The notes beneath the pieces are model-generated. The model was not told the DNA's origin. It did no database searches and worked only from the letters and a program-made list of their open reading frames with translations. Shown here in pieces: positions 1 through 10,360 of a DNA stretch of 64,000 bases. Positions within the stretch are counted from its first letter, which is position 1; every line of letters begins with the position of its first letter. The translations under genes were made by a program, and so were the position numbers. The stretch lies in contig JAJEKB010021317.1 of the NCBI GenBank assembly GCA_022393335.1, forward strand, positions 810,678 to 874,677, given 5' to 3'. Origin of the DNA: Macrotrachela quadricornifera. Taxonomy: Eukaryota > Rotifera > Eurotatoria > Philodinida > Philodinidae.

Positions 1-275
1 AAGTGTATTGATACAGCACGTCGTCCGGAGGAAAATTTTTTTGGCGTGACTTTTTGTCGGGAAATATTGATCGGTGGGTTTTTTTTTTAGGTTTACTTTT
101 GCCTCGGAAAAACTGATACAGTACGTACTCTGGAGGAAAATTTTTTTGAAGTGACTTTTTCCCGTAGAAATAGTGAGCAGTGGGCTTTTTCTTTAGGTAA
201 CCTTTTCGTAATGATTATACATCGTTACCGCCGGAGGCACGGTTTTTTTGGATGTTCTTTTGATCTTTATCTAAG
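1..275. repeat. Degenerate ~105-bp tandem repeat
   Basis: Three diverged units begin near 11, 116 and 217. Each starts with an ATACA(G)CACG-like stretch followed by GGAGGAAAATTTTTTT, then GTGACTTTTT and a G+T stretch ending in TTTAGGT. Spacing is about 105 bp between the first two units. The third is partial. No coding potential is seen. Confidence 0.6.
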
Positions 276-1636
276 TTTTCCACCGGGGCTCGGGGTGTGT
301 ATGGGTGATGCTAGGCGGGTGTAGGTGAGCATCTGCCGGATCCGGAGGATCTTGGCGATGACACTTCGTTGTAGAGTACGGTTCAGTTAATCACAAGAGG
401 TTGTGTGTGGTTTATTGCTTGATAGCGCTAGAGCGGAAAAGATAACTCAGGGATATGCATGAGGTATGTGTGGGAGTGTGGAAAATGTGACTAGTATGTG
501 TAAGTATTGCCTGGTGGTCTCGGTAATTTCACTAAGATATTGGTGGGCTGATGTTGATGTGTGGACCGATAAAGTGGGTGTGGATTAGGTGATATTACTT
601 CTTTACCTGCATTCACACCCTCCAGTTGATTGAATCGAGAGGTACATAGTTCCTAAAGCGACAGTTGTCAGACTTCAAAAATGTTTTATATTCTAATAGA
701 ACACATTTGAATTCCTAAGAATTGTATATTAGATGCGGTTAGATAGAACTTCTTCAGAAGAACTGGACTAGTTCAACTGTAATATGACATTATTGATCTT
801 ATTTTCAAAGTATTAGTCATATATTAACAACTGTCTTAATAAAAATATTTAAATATTCAAATGCTTTTGGCTCAGTTTAGGATTAGTGAATAAAGACAAG
901 TTGCATGAAGTATATGTCAACAAATCTTATTGCGAGAAAGTCTTACGATTGTACATAGAATTGTCAAAAAGGTCTATTCTAAACTTAAATATATGTTTTA
1001 TATCTTGCACGATTTTTAATGAATTTCAGAATAATATTTATTTATTTTTGATGAAAATAGGGCCACATGGAGCTTTTGAATCACATGAATACCCCATTTG
1101 GTACGTGAGTTGATAAATTAAAAATAAACAACAAAGACGTAAAACCAAAGCATACATCATACTGCTAGCAACTGGAATATTAATGAAAACTACACGACTT
1201 AAATAGGTTTCTCATATCAGAATTGTTATCGCATAAAAGTAGGCATAACAAAACAAAAATCCCACAAAGATAAGTAAGGAGTCATGATTCAACGAATATA
1301 GGCGTTAAAGATACGCCTACCTTATAATAATATCTTCTATGAAAATCATCTCGTTTACTCACACAAAGGAAGTCATGTTTTTCGTAAAAGATAAGCGGTT
1401 ATCCGTTAACACATCAACATGGTTTTTCTTTCGTTTAAATCTTCAATAGCTCATAATAGTCGTTCTTATCATATAGTTTTCACTGAAAATGGATTATATC
1501 GTTTCACACGGACTGACTAGTAACTTTCATATTAGTCTAGAACCTGACGGACTTTAGGTAGTAGTTAGAGTCCGTTCTAACTTTGCTATTATAAAATGAT
1601 TGTTATTGTTGTTGTTATTTAAGAAAAGTACATCTT
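276..1636. other. Non-coding stretch, no gene recognised
   Basis: The first 300 bases are G+T-rich, with TGTGGGAGTGTGG around 470. The remainder is AT-rich. Short open frames occur but none has recognisable protein character. Confidence 0.4.
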
Positions 1637-1685
1637 GAGGGTGGGTGTAGGTGTATCTTCTTTAGTCACACCCACACCCACCCTC
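1637..1685. repeat. GAGGGTGGGTG hairpin
   Basis: An 18-nt arm (1637-1654) is repeated as its inverse at 1668-1685 with one mismatch and a 13-nt loop. The arm consists of GGGTG-type runs. A similar G-rich hairpin lies at about 62982-63038, and the CCCTCACCCTCAG tract before the hydrolase at 5488 has the same composition. Confidence 0.7.
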
Positions 1686-1873
1686 ATTTGATTTATAAAG
1701 AAAGAACAGATTGTTAGAAGAAAAATTGATATTTATTTCTGTTGAAACAATCCCTCAAAAGTGAATTTGATAGAAGGGAAAACACAGTATTTTGAAAGTT
1801 TTCGAACTCTACTAATCTAGTAGATATTCGACAAGTATTATCAATGTCGTTTGCTAGACTTATTGCTTTGATT

Positions 1874-2443
1874 TTAAGTGACCATCAATGGTGTCGGTTC
1901 GGGTTTCTGGACTTGTTTATTATTTTTAGTAGTATGTTGATCGTAGTATGATCTTTCTGCATTTTCCGGACATAAAATGTAGATGTCAAAAAGGTAATCC
2001 TAAATAAAAATGAGTTTCTGTTCTCACATGAAATCAATAGAATAAATATCTCACCGAAATCCAACTGAGTTTATTTTGACGAATATCGATATCATTCCAT
2101 GGTGTACCAAATTGTGCTCTTGCTCGAACAAAGACACGATGAATAAGTGCCCATTTTATTGAAAACAAAAATAAAAGCTTGATTTTCGATAAATAATTTC
2201 TTTTAAATACAAACTTTATAAAGATAATCTATGCGCTAAATTATGTGTTAGAATAAAAGGATCTTCGATGGCAACAGTTCGATGAAACCATCATTTTTCA
2301 TAACGATTTAATGGTTGCAGTTATCGAATAGTCACAATATTTTCTCTGTAATTGAATTGTTCTGTATAATAACGTAAAAATGCAATCCATAATTCAGCTG
2401 ATGTCAATACATTCGAGCCATTTTTATTTATCCAAACTTGTTT
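1874..2443 (-). pseudogene. Decayed terminal uridylyltransferase / non-canonical poly(A) polymerase, 3' part
   Basis: Reading the minus strand gives the PAP-associated domain of the TUT4/TUT7 (ZCCHC11-like) family. It starts after a TTTTTTTAG acceptor at 2444-2445 with AELWIAFLRYYTEQFNY, then ENIVTIR, PLNRYEK, WFHRTVAIEDPF, THNLA, then ALIHRVFVRARAQFGTP. These match the family pattern ELW..FFRYY, IEDPF..THN and the final helix with F.RAR..FG.P. Stops interrupt the frame at 2321-2323 (TAA), 2291-2293 (TGA) and 2216-2218 (TAA). The first two look like C-to-T changes of CAA/CGA codons. A GTGAGA donor (2054 downward) and a TTTATTTAG acceptor (2000-2001) still bound an intron, and a last exon 1874-1999 ends in TAA. 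The catalytic N-terminal half is absent. Divergent neighbouring sequence at about 2474 marks a breakpoint. Confidence 0.75.
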
Positions 2444-2473
2444 CTAAAAAAATCATTGAGAAAATACCCGTAG

Positions 2474-3346
2474 AAAACAAATCAGTCAATCAATCCATAC
2501 TATAATCAAATAACAGCATCGATCAAAACTCTAAAAAAATTTACTTTAACAATTATCAATGATGTCGCATCCACTGCCCAATTCAATAAAGAGTTTATTC
2601 GAGTGTTTACCGTGAGTCAAGTTTCACCAGTTCTTGTTGGATTCGGTATCACTACATCTGAAGTTGGTGGAACAAAACAAGTAGCTGAATTGTTGAAACA
2701 GAAATTGAATCAAAATTTGATAAGAAAACGTCGAGATATTTTTCAGTATCTATTCCTAGAAGAGTACGATTATAAACTTGAACCAGCACTGGCATTTTTG
2801 CAGTTACAACAATCAGATTTTGACCCTAGTTGCAATCGTGATTATCCTCATGCTCACGAAGAGCAAAGAGATGATCATCCATATTATTTTCCACAAGGAT
2901 GGTATCGTCATGCACTGCGAGTCGTCGATAAATATCCAGAAAATAAAGTTTGGTTGGGCATGAATAATTCTGCAAGTGAATGGGCTGTGACTTATCATGG
3001 AACAAAGTCGGCTGGAGTGAAAGGCATTGCAGATAAAGGATTATCTCACAATCTTGTCTCTCGTCATGTTTGTAAAAATGAAGCAATGATGCACAATCCG
3101 TGGATTCCCGATGTTAAAGGATTGTATGTGGCAACACATTGTAAAGGAGGAGCTTCGGGTTACACTCCGCCTTTCACCGTAAAGGACTCGAATGGTGCAA
3201 ACAAGGACTATCGAGTTGTATTTCAATGTCGGGTTCAACCAGGAAAATTCACCGAATACACGGGTGTAGTAAAAGTTGGGAAGGCATGGCGAGTATTTGA
3301 TGAAAAAGCTATAAGACCGTATGGATTACTGCTGAAAAGTTCATAA
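2474..3346 (+). CDS. PARP-like ADP-ribosyltransferase domain protein (5' partial)
   Basis: The open frame runs from a TAG at 2471-2473 to TAA at 3344-3346 (about 290 codons). Its first Met codon is well inside the fold (LGMNN), so the true start must lie in an unseen upstream exon; a GTG at 2603 is an unlikely start in a eukaryote. The C-terminal ~150 residues look like a PARP/ART fold: WAVTYHGTK (the H of the H-Y motif), then KGLYVATHC (the Y), then YRVVFQCRVQPG and a terminal RPYGLLL. The expected role is transfer of ADP-ribose from NAD+ to a protein or nucleic acid, but the target cannot be told. The upstream flank is a decayed TUTase on the other strand, so this gene may itself be a truncated copy. 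Domain assignment is inferred from motif spacing only. Confidence 0.6.
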   Translation, partial: KTNQSINPYYNQITASIKTLKKFTLTIINDVASTAQFNKEFIRVFTVSQVSPVLVGFGITTSEVGGTKQVAELLKQKLNQNLIRKRRDIFQYLFLEEYDYKLEPALAFLQLQQSDFDPSCNRDYPHAHEEQRDDHPYYFPQGWYRHALRVVDKYPENKVWLGMNNSASEWAVTYHGTKSAGVKGIADKGLSHNLVSRHVCKNEAMMHNPWIPDVKGLYVATHCKGGASGYTPPFTVKDSNGANKDYRVVFQCRVQPGKFTEYTGVVKVGKAWRVFDEKAIRPYGLLLKSS

Positions 3347-4925
3347 AGGACGAAACTGACTTTTTATTAATGTTTCAAAAAACGTATACTTCTGAAACAC
3401 GAATGCTTTTTTGTCTTTTACATGAAATTAATTCAGAAAATAAAGTATTTTCGTTTTCCAATAGCGCAAGAAATGAAACATTTTATTAATGAATCTGATG
3501 AATTTAGAAAAACGCGTACATAGAGGAACAATCCTTCACTGCAAGAAACTGGACGATAGCATACTCTTTATTCGTATCATCATTGTCAACAGTATTACTG
3601 TTTCGTTTTCATTTTCGTAGTTCCATGTCAATTAATTAAAACTGACAAATGATTTAGAAAGAATTGTTTTGAATTTACAGTGAGGAAAAAGAATGGACAT
3701 GCATTTGCACTAACCACATATGATTGTTACACATGTATATAACAGAAAATAAAATGGCAACGAAATGAAAGAGAAGAAATAGAGATCATTTATTTATGTA
3801 AAAGAACGATTATAAAGGTCCTAGAAATATGTTACTTGATGAAAAGACTTATAATCAAGATAAAAATGCGTCGTGGTAACTTTAGTTTCGATTGAATCTA
3901 TGCAGATTTGATGGAAATTCTTCCAAATTTATCCTTTTTTATCAGACTGATCATACTAAATTTTATTGTAAGAAAGAAAACGACTATTGCTTTATGGAGA
4001 AGACATCCGTCGTTTACGAATAAGACTAATTCCAAGTTTTACCTTTCATTCGTTATAGGTTCTTTTTTAAACGAATTGTCAGAAACAAAATTTTATATAA
4101 GAAATCGATTACTATTGTCAAATTTTGCAGTATTCTTTGATAGTTGTTTTCGTCTCGATTTATTTGATGAATTGTTAAATCTGATATTTTACATTGTTGC
4201 TTTTTACAATTGATCGCCATATGTATGCGGTAATCTTTGTAATCTCTAACTTATGAACATATAAGTAAAACAAAACGTCATCAATGCTCCTGAAGACGAT
4301 ATTTTTCTTTCATTCATATGTTCAATATTTCTCATTAGATTGAAAGTTTTTGGTTTCATGAATTTTTTTTCTTTTCGAATATTATGTTTTTATGAGAAAT
4401 TTTAGTTCGATTCTAAAGCATCGTAGTTGATCATTTCATCTAATTGAAATCAATATCTCTTACATTACCCTTTAGAAAATTGATGTTTTTATCACTAGAT
4501 ATTTGTATAAAGATCTTCAATAGTTACTCAAAGATAATTGTTGAAATTTATTCAAATAAATTAAATTGAATATTATTTAAACCGAAAGAAAGTTTTTGTC
4601 AAACAGTGAAAGCGAAAATGTAATAAAATTAGTTGTGTTTTTGTACAAATAACTATACAGATGAAAATAAAAGTCGACTGTGTGTCTTTTCTTCATTTAG
4701 TTATGATTCAATATTCCATTAAATATTTCACATGATTACGAACATCATTTTTTTACAAAAAAAAAAAGACAACTGAATTTATTGAATTTTCGATTATCGA
4801 TCAGTTTTTACTGATTATTATAGCTTCATTTTTTGTAATATATATATTTGTTGATATAATTCAATAGTTCCAATAGATATTCTTATTATTAGATTGAAAT
4901 AACGAATTTGGGACAAAAATATACA
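3347..4925. other. AT-rich intergenic, nothing recognised
   Basis: No coding exon, repeat unit or RNA gene is recognised. A 101-codon frame at 3908-4213 is hydrophobic by AT bias only. Confidence 0.4.
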
Positions 4926-5045
4926 CCAGGGCTCCGCATGGGATGGGACGGTCTCATCCCATCTCATGGGTCTCTTTTCAAAAGATTTTCATCCCATGGG
5001 ATGAATGGAATGGATTGAGATTGTCCCATCCCATGTAGAGTCCTG
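4926..5045. mobile_element. Short MITE with ~24-bp terminal inverted repeats
   Basis: The left end, CCAGGGCTCCGCATGGGATG and onward, pairs with the right end GTCCCATCCCATGTAGAGTCCTG. The interior is largely copies of CATCCCATGGGATG, itself a palindrome. The element is about 120 bp and non-coding. The superfamily cannot be assigned because no clear target duplication is visible. Confidence 0.6.
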
Positions 5046-5487
5046 ATATATATGTCGTGCCGAAGTTACTGTGAATCATATAATGAATTATTGGCTCCTA
5101 AAAGATCATCAATATCGTTTGCATTAGATCTTGAAGATTATTTTTTTCCACTAGAATATTAAATTAAATTTATTTTTGAGTATTCTAACTAATATCAAGC
5201 GTCTGAAAAACAAATATTCATTAGGCTTTATAGCTTTTACTCATTTCCTTCGTCACACACTGTAAGCGGTCTGCTAGAATAAAACGATGCAACAGTTTGC
5301 CATAAAACAATGAAATTATCATCGATGATTAATTTCAATATAGGATTCTATCGAGTAACGTCGAACGGAAAAATATCGAAGGTAAAAATGTCGAGAACAC
5401 AAACGACATACACGTTGAAAGATAGAGATGCTGAAAACAGTATAGTTTGGTAGTAGAAATCTCTCTCACTCTCACCCTCACCCTCAG

Positions 5488-6674
5488 GTGATTCATTTGA
5501 AAATCAAATGAAATCGATAAACAATCGATTTGATATGTATCTATCAAAATGTCAAAATGATATTAAATGTTTCAAAGCTTTTAATCTTGTAACTGGTACT
5601 AATCAAGATATAATAGGTGTAACATTAACATTACAAAGACTTTTTTATTCAAATCTGACCAATCCACATTGTACAACTAATTTAGGATTGAATAATTGGA
5701 TGTTATTTTCTCGTATTATTAATCAAGGAATAGAACTTCTTACTAGTCGACCAATTGCTGTTATTCTTATTGCTCGTATATATCGTTGTTCTGATGAAGA
5801 TCAACACGTTTTATCACATGCATTACCAATTTTAATAGCATCGCTAGAACAATCTTTATCTTCACAATTGATTGATCCACCTGATAGATATCCAATTGAT
5901 GGTATGGTTGTAAGTATTGTAACACTCTGGAGTGGTTTTGTTGGATTTACTTTGAATGAAAGTGTGAAAACAAATTCAAATTTTTTTAATAATTTTTGTA
6001 TTAATGTTAATGTTATGAATGAATTTTCTTTTGCATTAATTAATCCAATTCCACTTTGTCATGAAAGTGAAATATCAAAAAATAATTATTCAATACCATC
6101 TGTATTTCAGGTTATATTATATTCTAAAAATCCACGTTATTGGGGTAATTTTCGAATTAATCAAGAAATATTTCCACTACATAAAGGTAGTGTATTAATG
6201 TTGAATGGTGATTTAGATTATAATACACCAATGTATAGTGCACAAGAAACTCAATTATTATTTCAATCAGAAAATATTCGAACAAAATTAATCGAAATGA
6301 AAGATTTAACACATGTAACTAGTTTTCAATCGTATACAAAAGATGCTGTAGTAGGATCGACAACATGTACAGATCAAATTATAGTTCAATTTTTATATCA
6401 GCAAGAATTAAATTTAGAGTTAGAAACAATCGATTATAATTGTAGTTTAAAAGAAAATTTATTTGGAATCGATTGGCTTTATTCAAATCCAGTTGTTAAT
6501 ACAACATTATATCAAATATTCGGTGGTTCAACAACAAATTATTGTGGAATAAATATGACATCAGATGAAATAGATAAACCAACTCCAAATAAATTGAATA
6601 GATTGTCATTTGATGGATTAGTTATTTGTTTATTTATGATAATATTTAGTTGTGTTTCATTTGACTATCTATGA
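5488..6674 (+). CDS. S33/TAP-like alpha/beta hydrolase, C-terminal part (5' truncated)
   Basis: An exon begins after a pyrimidine tract ending CCCTCACCCTCAG (5487). The first Met is at 5508 and the stop is at 6672-6674. The C-terminal half matches the TAP-like region of peptidase family S33: MLNGDLDYNTPM (residues ~230-242, catalytic Asp) and KDLTHVTSF (~264-272, catalytic His). The family normally places its GxSxG nucleophile in the N-terminal half. No such exon is recognised in the preceding kilobase, so the gene is probably truncated or has lost its catalytic exon. The C-terminus ends in a hydrophobic run (LVICLFMIIFSCV), consistent with a membrane or GPI anchor. Cys residues and many NxT/S sites suggest a secreted origin. 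It may be a pseudogene, although the remaining frame is clean. Confidence 0.7.
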
Positions 6675-6751
6675 ATAAAATGAAATACTAAACATGATTC
6701 CTAGCATGAAGTTGAGGGTTGCTGTATGTGTCAGTTTCATATTATATATGG

Positions 6752-7418
6752 GTTAATCCATGGAGACCCAACCACTTTTTTGGAAAAATGTTTTTTTATC
6801 AACTTTTTTCTGCTGGTTAGGCCAGTATGCAGTAGAAAATAAGTTTGGCTGAAAAAAACTCCAAGGTCGTATTTGATATAACAGAGATCCAAGGTGATTT
6901 GTCGGAACACCTATAGGCAGACTCAATTACTATGGTTATTCCAATGTTTCGAGCTGATATTTTAGGTATAGATAGGCAGCTACTAGACAAGCAAAACCTC
7001 CAAAGGATTTCTATTTTGGATGGATTCCTACTGAAATAGCATATTTTTAAGAAAAACAATTTTTACACAATCAGCAAGAAACTGTATTTTTCATATAAAA
7101 TCTATACACATCACTTTACTTAAAAACGGGATATTTCAGTGAGAATTCATCCAAAATAGAAATCCTTTGGAGGTTTTGCTTGTCTAGTAGCTGCCTAGCT
7201 ATACCTAAAATATCAGCTCGAAACATTGGAACAACCATAGTAATCGAGTCTGCCTATAGATGTTCCGACAAATCACCTTGGATCTCTGTTATATCAAATA
7301 CGACCTTGGAGTTTTTTTCGGCCAAACTTATTTTCTACTGCATACCGGTCTAACCACCAAAAAAAAGTTGATAAAAAAACATTTTTCCAAAAAAGTGGTT
7401 GGGTTTCCATGGTTTTAC
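6752..7418. mobile_element. Long palindromic (foldback) element A
   Basis: Left arm ~6752-7044 is the near-perfect inverse of right arm ~7135-7418, with about 90 bp between them. CCATGG marks both outer ends (6758-6763, 7407-7412). The arms carry GCTGATATTTTAGGTATAGA, a relative of the core found in other palindromes of this window. There is no open frame across it. Confidence 0.85.
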
Positions 7419-7420
7419 TC

Positions 7421-8248
7421 TATAAAATTTAGGGATACTTATGATCAATTTATTATTGGAAGGTAGAGTCCAAATTTATGATAAATAGCGAATCAGTATA
7501 GTCCCTATAGATCAGTGAAGGAACGTCCTAAAAAAGATTTCTTATATATAGTTTTGTAGCGTTTTTCAATGGCTACAAGTTCATATAATTTGTATCTTTA
7601 ATCATACTATATTCAAAAAAAACAGGCGGTCTCTTCATCGCTTGACAGATTTTTTCATGAAAAGTGATAGTTTTCAGTTCACTATGGCCAATACAGTTAA
7701 TCTCAGAAGAATGATCCACGCCTGAAACTTGCTGAAATACTGTCCTTAAGTCAGGGCTAAAAAACACACTATTCGGAAGAGTTTCACAATGAGACTATTA
7801 TGTCCAAAACTAGGCTGTATTGAAAAATTATGCACATTTTTCACCATAATTTTCAATTTTTGGAGCTTTATTTGGGCATTTTCACTATCAAAAGTCAACT
7901 AAAACTAAAAATAAATATGATATTTGTGATCGGCGTGAAAAATTGCATTGAGTACCTCAGGTTTTATTCAATTATTTTTTTCATCGAAATTCGGCCGGTG
8001 GAGGACCTCAATGAAAAAATCTGTCAAGCAATTAAGAGACCGCCTGTTTTTTTTGAATATAGTATGGTTAAAGATACAAATTATATGAACTTGTAGCCAT
8101 TGAAAAACGCTACAAAACTATATATAAGAAATCTTTTTTAGGACGTTCCTTCACTGATCTATAGGGACTATACTGATTCGCTATTTATCATAAATTTGGA
8201 CTCTACCTTCCAATAATAAATTGATCATAACTATCCCTAAATTTTATA
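7421..8248. mobile_element. Long palindromic (foldback) element B
   Basis: Left arm 7421-7659 (starts TATAAAATTTAGGGATA) is inverse to right arm 8011-8248, about 238 bp each, with ~95% identity by eye. A 350-bp spacer contains unrelated AT-rich sequence. It abuts element A with no more than 2 bp between them. Short frames inside read through the arms and are not genes. Confidence 0.85.
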
Positions 8249-8990
8249 GAAAATCAATTCATTATACACCATTCGATGCGCCTTGAAAAACTCTACAAGA
8301 TAGAGTATTTGATTTATAATTTCAGCGAAGGTTGTCTTATTCGACAGGGTCCTTCGATAGATGGCCTTTTTTCATAAAACGATAATTTTTCCATGAACAA
8401 AAAATTTCAGATTTGATTCAAGTGTTTTATGAAAAAAATTTTCTATGAGAAAATGATAACCCAAGTAACGGTTATCCTGCGAACATACATACAAACAAAT
8501 AGTGAAGGAATATTTCTCATTATACAATTTGTTTTTCTTGCCTTCCTTCAATGACTTAATTCAACTTATATCTGTGATCTACGAGTGTTTTCTAATCACT
8601 TTTCTTTCTTTTACTCGAGAATAACATTGTATTTCATAACAAAAAAGCGCTACTTTATCAATGGTTGTATTTGTTTTGAAATTATTTAACAAACGAAAAG
8701 GAATCGAATGTTATAATGAAAGAAAAAGAAATGATTCACGATCTTTTTTCTAGTGCGTAAAGTTGGCATTGCGAATTGATTCACCAAAACGATTCTTCCT
8801 TCCTTACATCACAAATGCGAACTAATATTTGCACAGTATGATGACTAATACATCGGGTCGTTCAAGGAAAATGCCAGCATCCGAGAAAGTATAAATATAA
8901 GAATTGTTTCAGTTACTCTTTACAGAACTGTCAGCATTTTTACAAGTATCAAGTAAAGCAAAAGCTGAGTGATGAAAACTAGTGGAATCG
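8249..8990. other. AT-rich intergenic
   Basis: No exon or repeat recognised. CCTGCGAACATACATACAAAC at ~8476 resembles the TGCGGACATACAAGC stretches at 20125 and 20398. Confidence 0.35.
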
Positions 8991-10269
8991 AATTGTCTAC
9001 ATTCTCGAAGTTTTAGACAGCATCTGGTTATATTGTTCATGACAGGTAAAAATAATGCGGAACGCGTTTTACAATATTTTCCACAGTTTTTTTCAATTTT
9101 TATATGCATTTTGGAAAAGGTTTTAGACAATGTTCAATAGTTTGCCCTTTCCGACCAATTGCCTTACTTATAAGGTTGTCTGCAAGAATGGCTTTAACAG
9201 ATTACATCTCATAATCAATAAGGGCATCTACAAGAGGAAGACCTTTGAGAGGACTTTTAAGAAGCTGTATCGAGTCAGAACTTCATCGTATAATATCTAT
9301 GTTTTTGTTGAGAAGCTCTGGAGTAATATTTTTACCTGAATAACCTATTCACACTCCAACTGGATCGAGAGTGAAGTCTGCAGATGACATCACAACTTTT
9401 GAATGAGATCCGTGATTGCAGAGTAGGGGTGACACTTGCACTTTATTTCAAAAAAGAAAGGAAAGGAAAGTTGGAAAACGTCCTTTTTTGTTTTTCATGT
9501 TGTAGAAGAGAGGATTACATTTTTTATGCTGTTCCAGAAAGAGAAAAGTTAAGAAAGTCCAAAAAAAAAGTAAAAAGAAAGTAAATCAAAGTTGAATTAA
9601 CAGTTATATTTCTGAAAAAAATTATACATTTGGCATCAGTATTAAATTCTGCATCTAATGATTTATAATTAAGTAGAGTTGCCAAAAAAAATTTCTAATG
9701 ACCTTCGTACCTCTACACGTGCAAAATACCGAGTGAAAAATGAAAGTAGTGTTCACTAGAAAACAAAATACCTTATTTTACTCAGAATTTAATGCTGATC
9801 CTAAATTGATCTTTTTTCCAAAACAAAATAATTAACTTAACTTTCCTCTACTTTCGTTTCACTCTTCTCACTCTTATTTCACTTTCTTTTTGACTTATTT
9901 TATTTTTTTTCCGTTAGAACAGCATAAAACATCTACTCCTCCCTTTTCATACACAAAAAACAAAAAAAAGTCTTTCTACTTTCCTTTCCTTTTAGAAAGA
10001 AAAAGAAAGTGAAAGTGCCATTCCTATTCCAGTCGGGACCAAACAACTATTCCCAAGGCATTTCCGTTCAACTATGGAATAGAAGAGCTTATTGCTGTAC
10101 TGTCTACAAAATCCCGTACTAAGGAGAAAGCTGCAGAATTCGGCTTTATTACAATGACATAGGATACGCGCCTCAAAATTGTGCAGGCATTAGCATCGTT
10201 GGCGAGGCCAGAAAAATCCATCGATTTGAATTGGTATCTTTTTGCTGTGATAAAAATATGTTTTAGCAT
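8991..10269 (-). pseudogene. Decayed unknown reading frame split by an inverted-repeat insertion
   Basis: Minus strand 10269 to ~10040 reads MDFSGLANDANACTILRR then VSYVIVIKPNSAAF. Past the insertion (9421-10030), ~9420 to 9130 continues as one frame with stops: SSADFTLDPVGV-stop-IGYSGKNITPELLNKN, SIQLLKSPLKGLPLVDALI, then AILADNLISKAIGRKGQT. Stops are TGA, TGA and TAA, compatible with mutated CGA/CAA codons. NLISKAIGRKGQ resembles the GxxG loop of a KH RNA-binding domain (NusA-like AIGRKGQ), but this is one short motif. I do not recognise the family. The element insertion and stops indicate a dead gene. Confidence 0.4.
9421..10030. mobile_element. Inverted-repeat element C inserted in a decayed frame
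   Basis: Imperfect arms are ~9421-9600 and ~9835-10030. The outer ends are TAGGGGTGACACTTGCACTTT and, inverted, ATAGGAATGGCACTTTCACTTT. Inner matches include TTTTATGCTGTTC and AAAGGAAAGGAAAGT. There is no transposase frame. The sequence on both sides joins into one minus-strand frame. Confidence 0.6.
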
Positions 10270-10360
10270 TAAAAGAAGTATAATTACTGTTGCACTCCCT
10301 AAAAAATGAGTTATATTATTATAAATAAATCAATTTTTTAAATTAATTACTATTCTTTTA

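Noticed and set aside
276..600. Telomeric repeat candidate (TGTGGGAGTGTGG)
   Set aside because: Only one short occurrence, no array; not evidence of a chromosome end.
3908..4213. 101-codon hydrophobic frame
   Set aside because: AT-rich chance frame; no splice context, domain or codon signal.
7260..8096. Short frames in the 7.2-8.1 kb region
   Set aside because: They run through arms and loop of palindromes A and B; the duplicates are mirror copies.
8909..9584. Plus- and minus-strand short frames around 9.1-9.5 kb
   Set aside because: They overlap a decayed minus frame or low-complexity AAAG sequence of element C.
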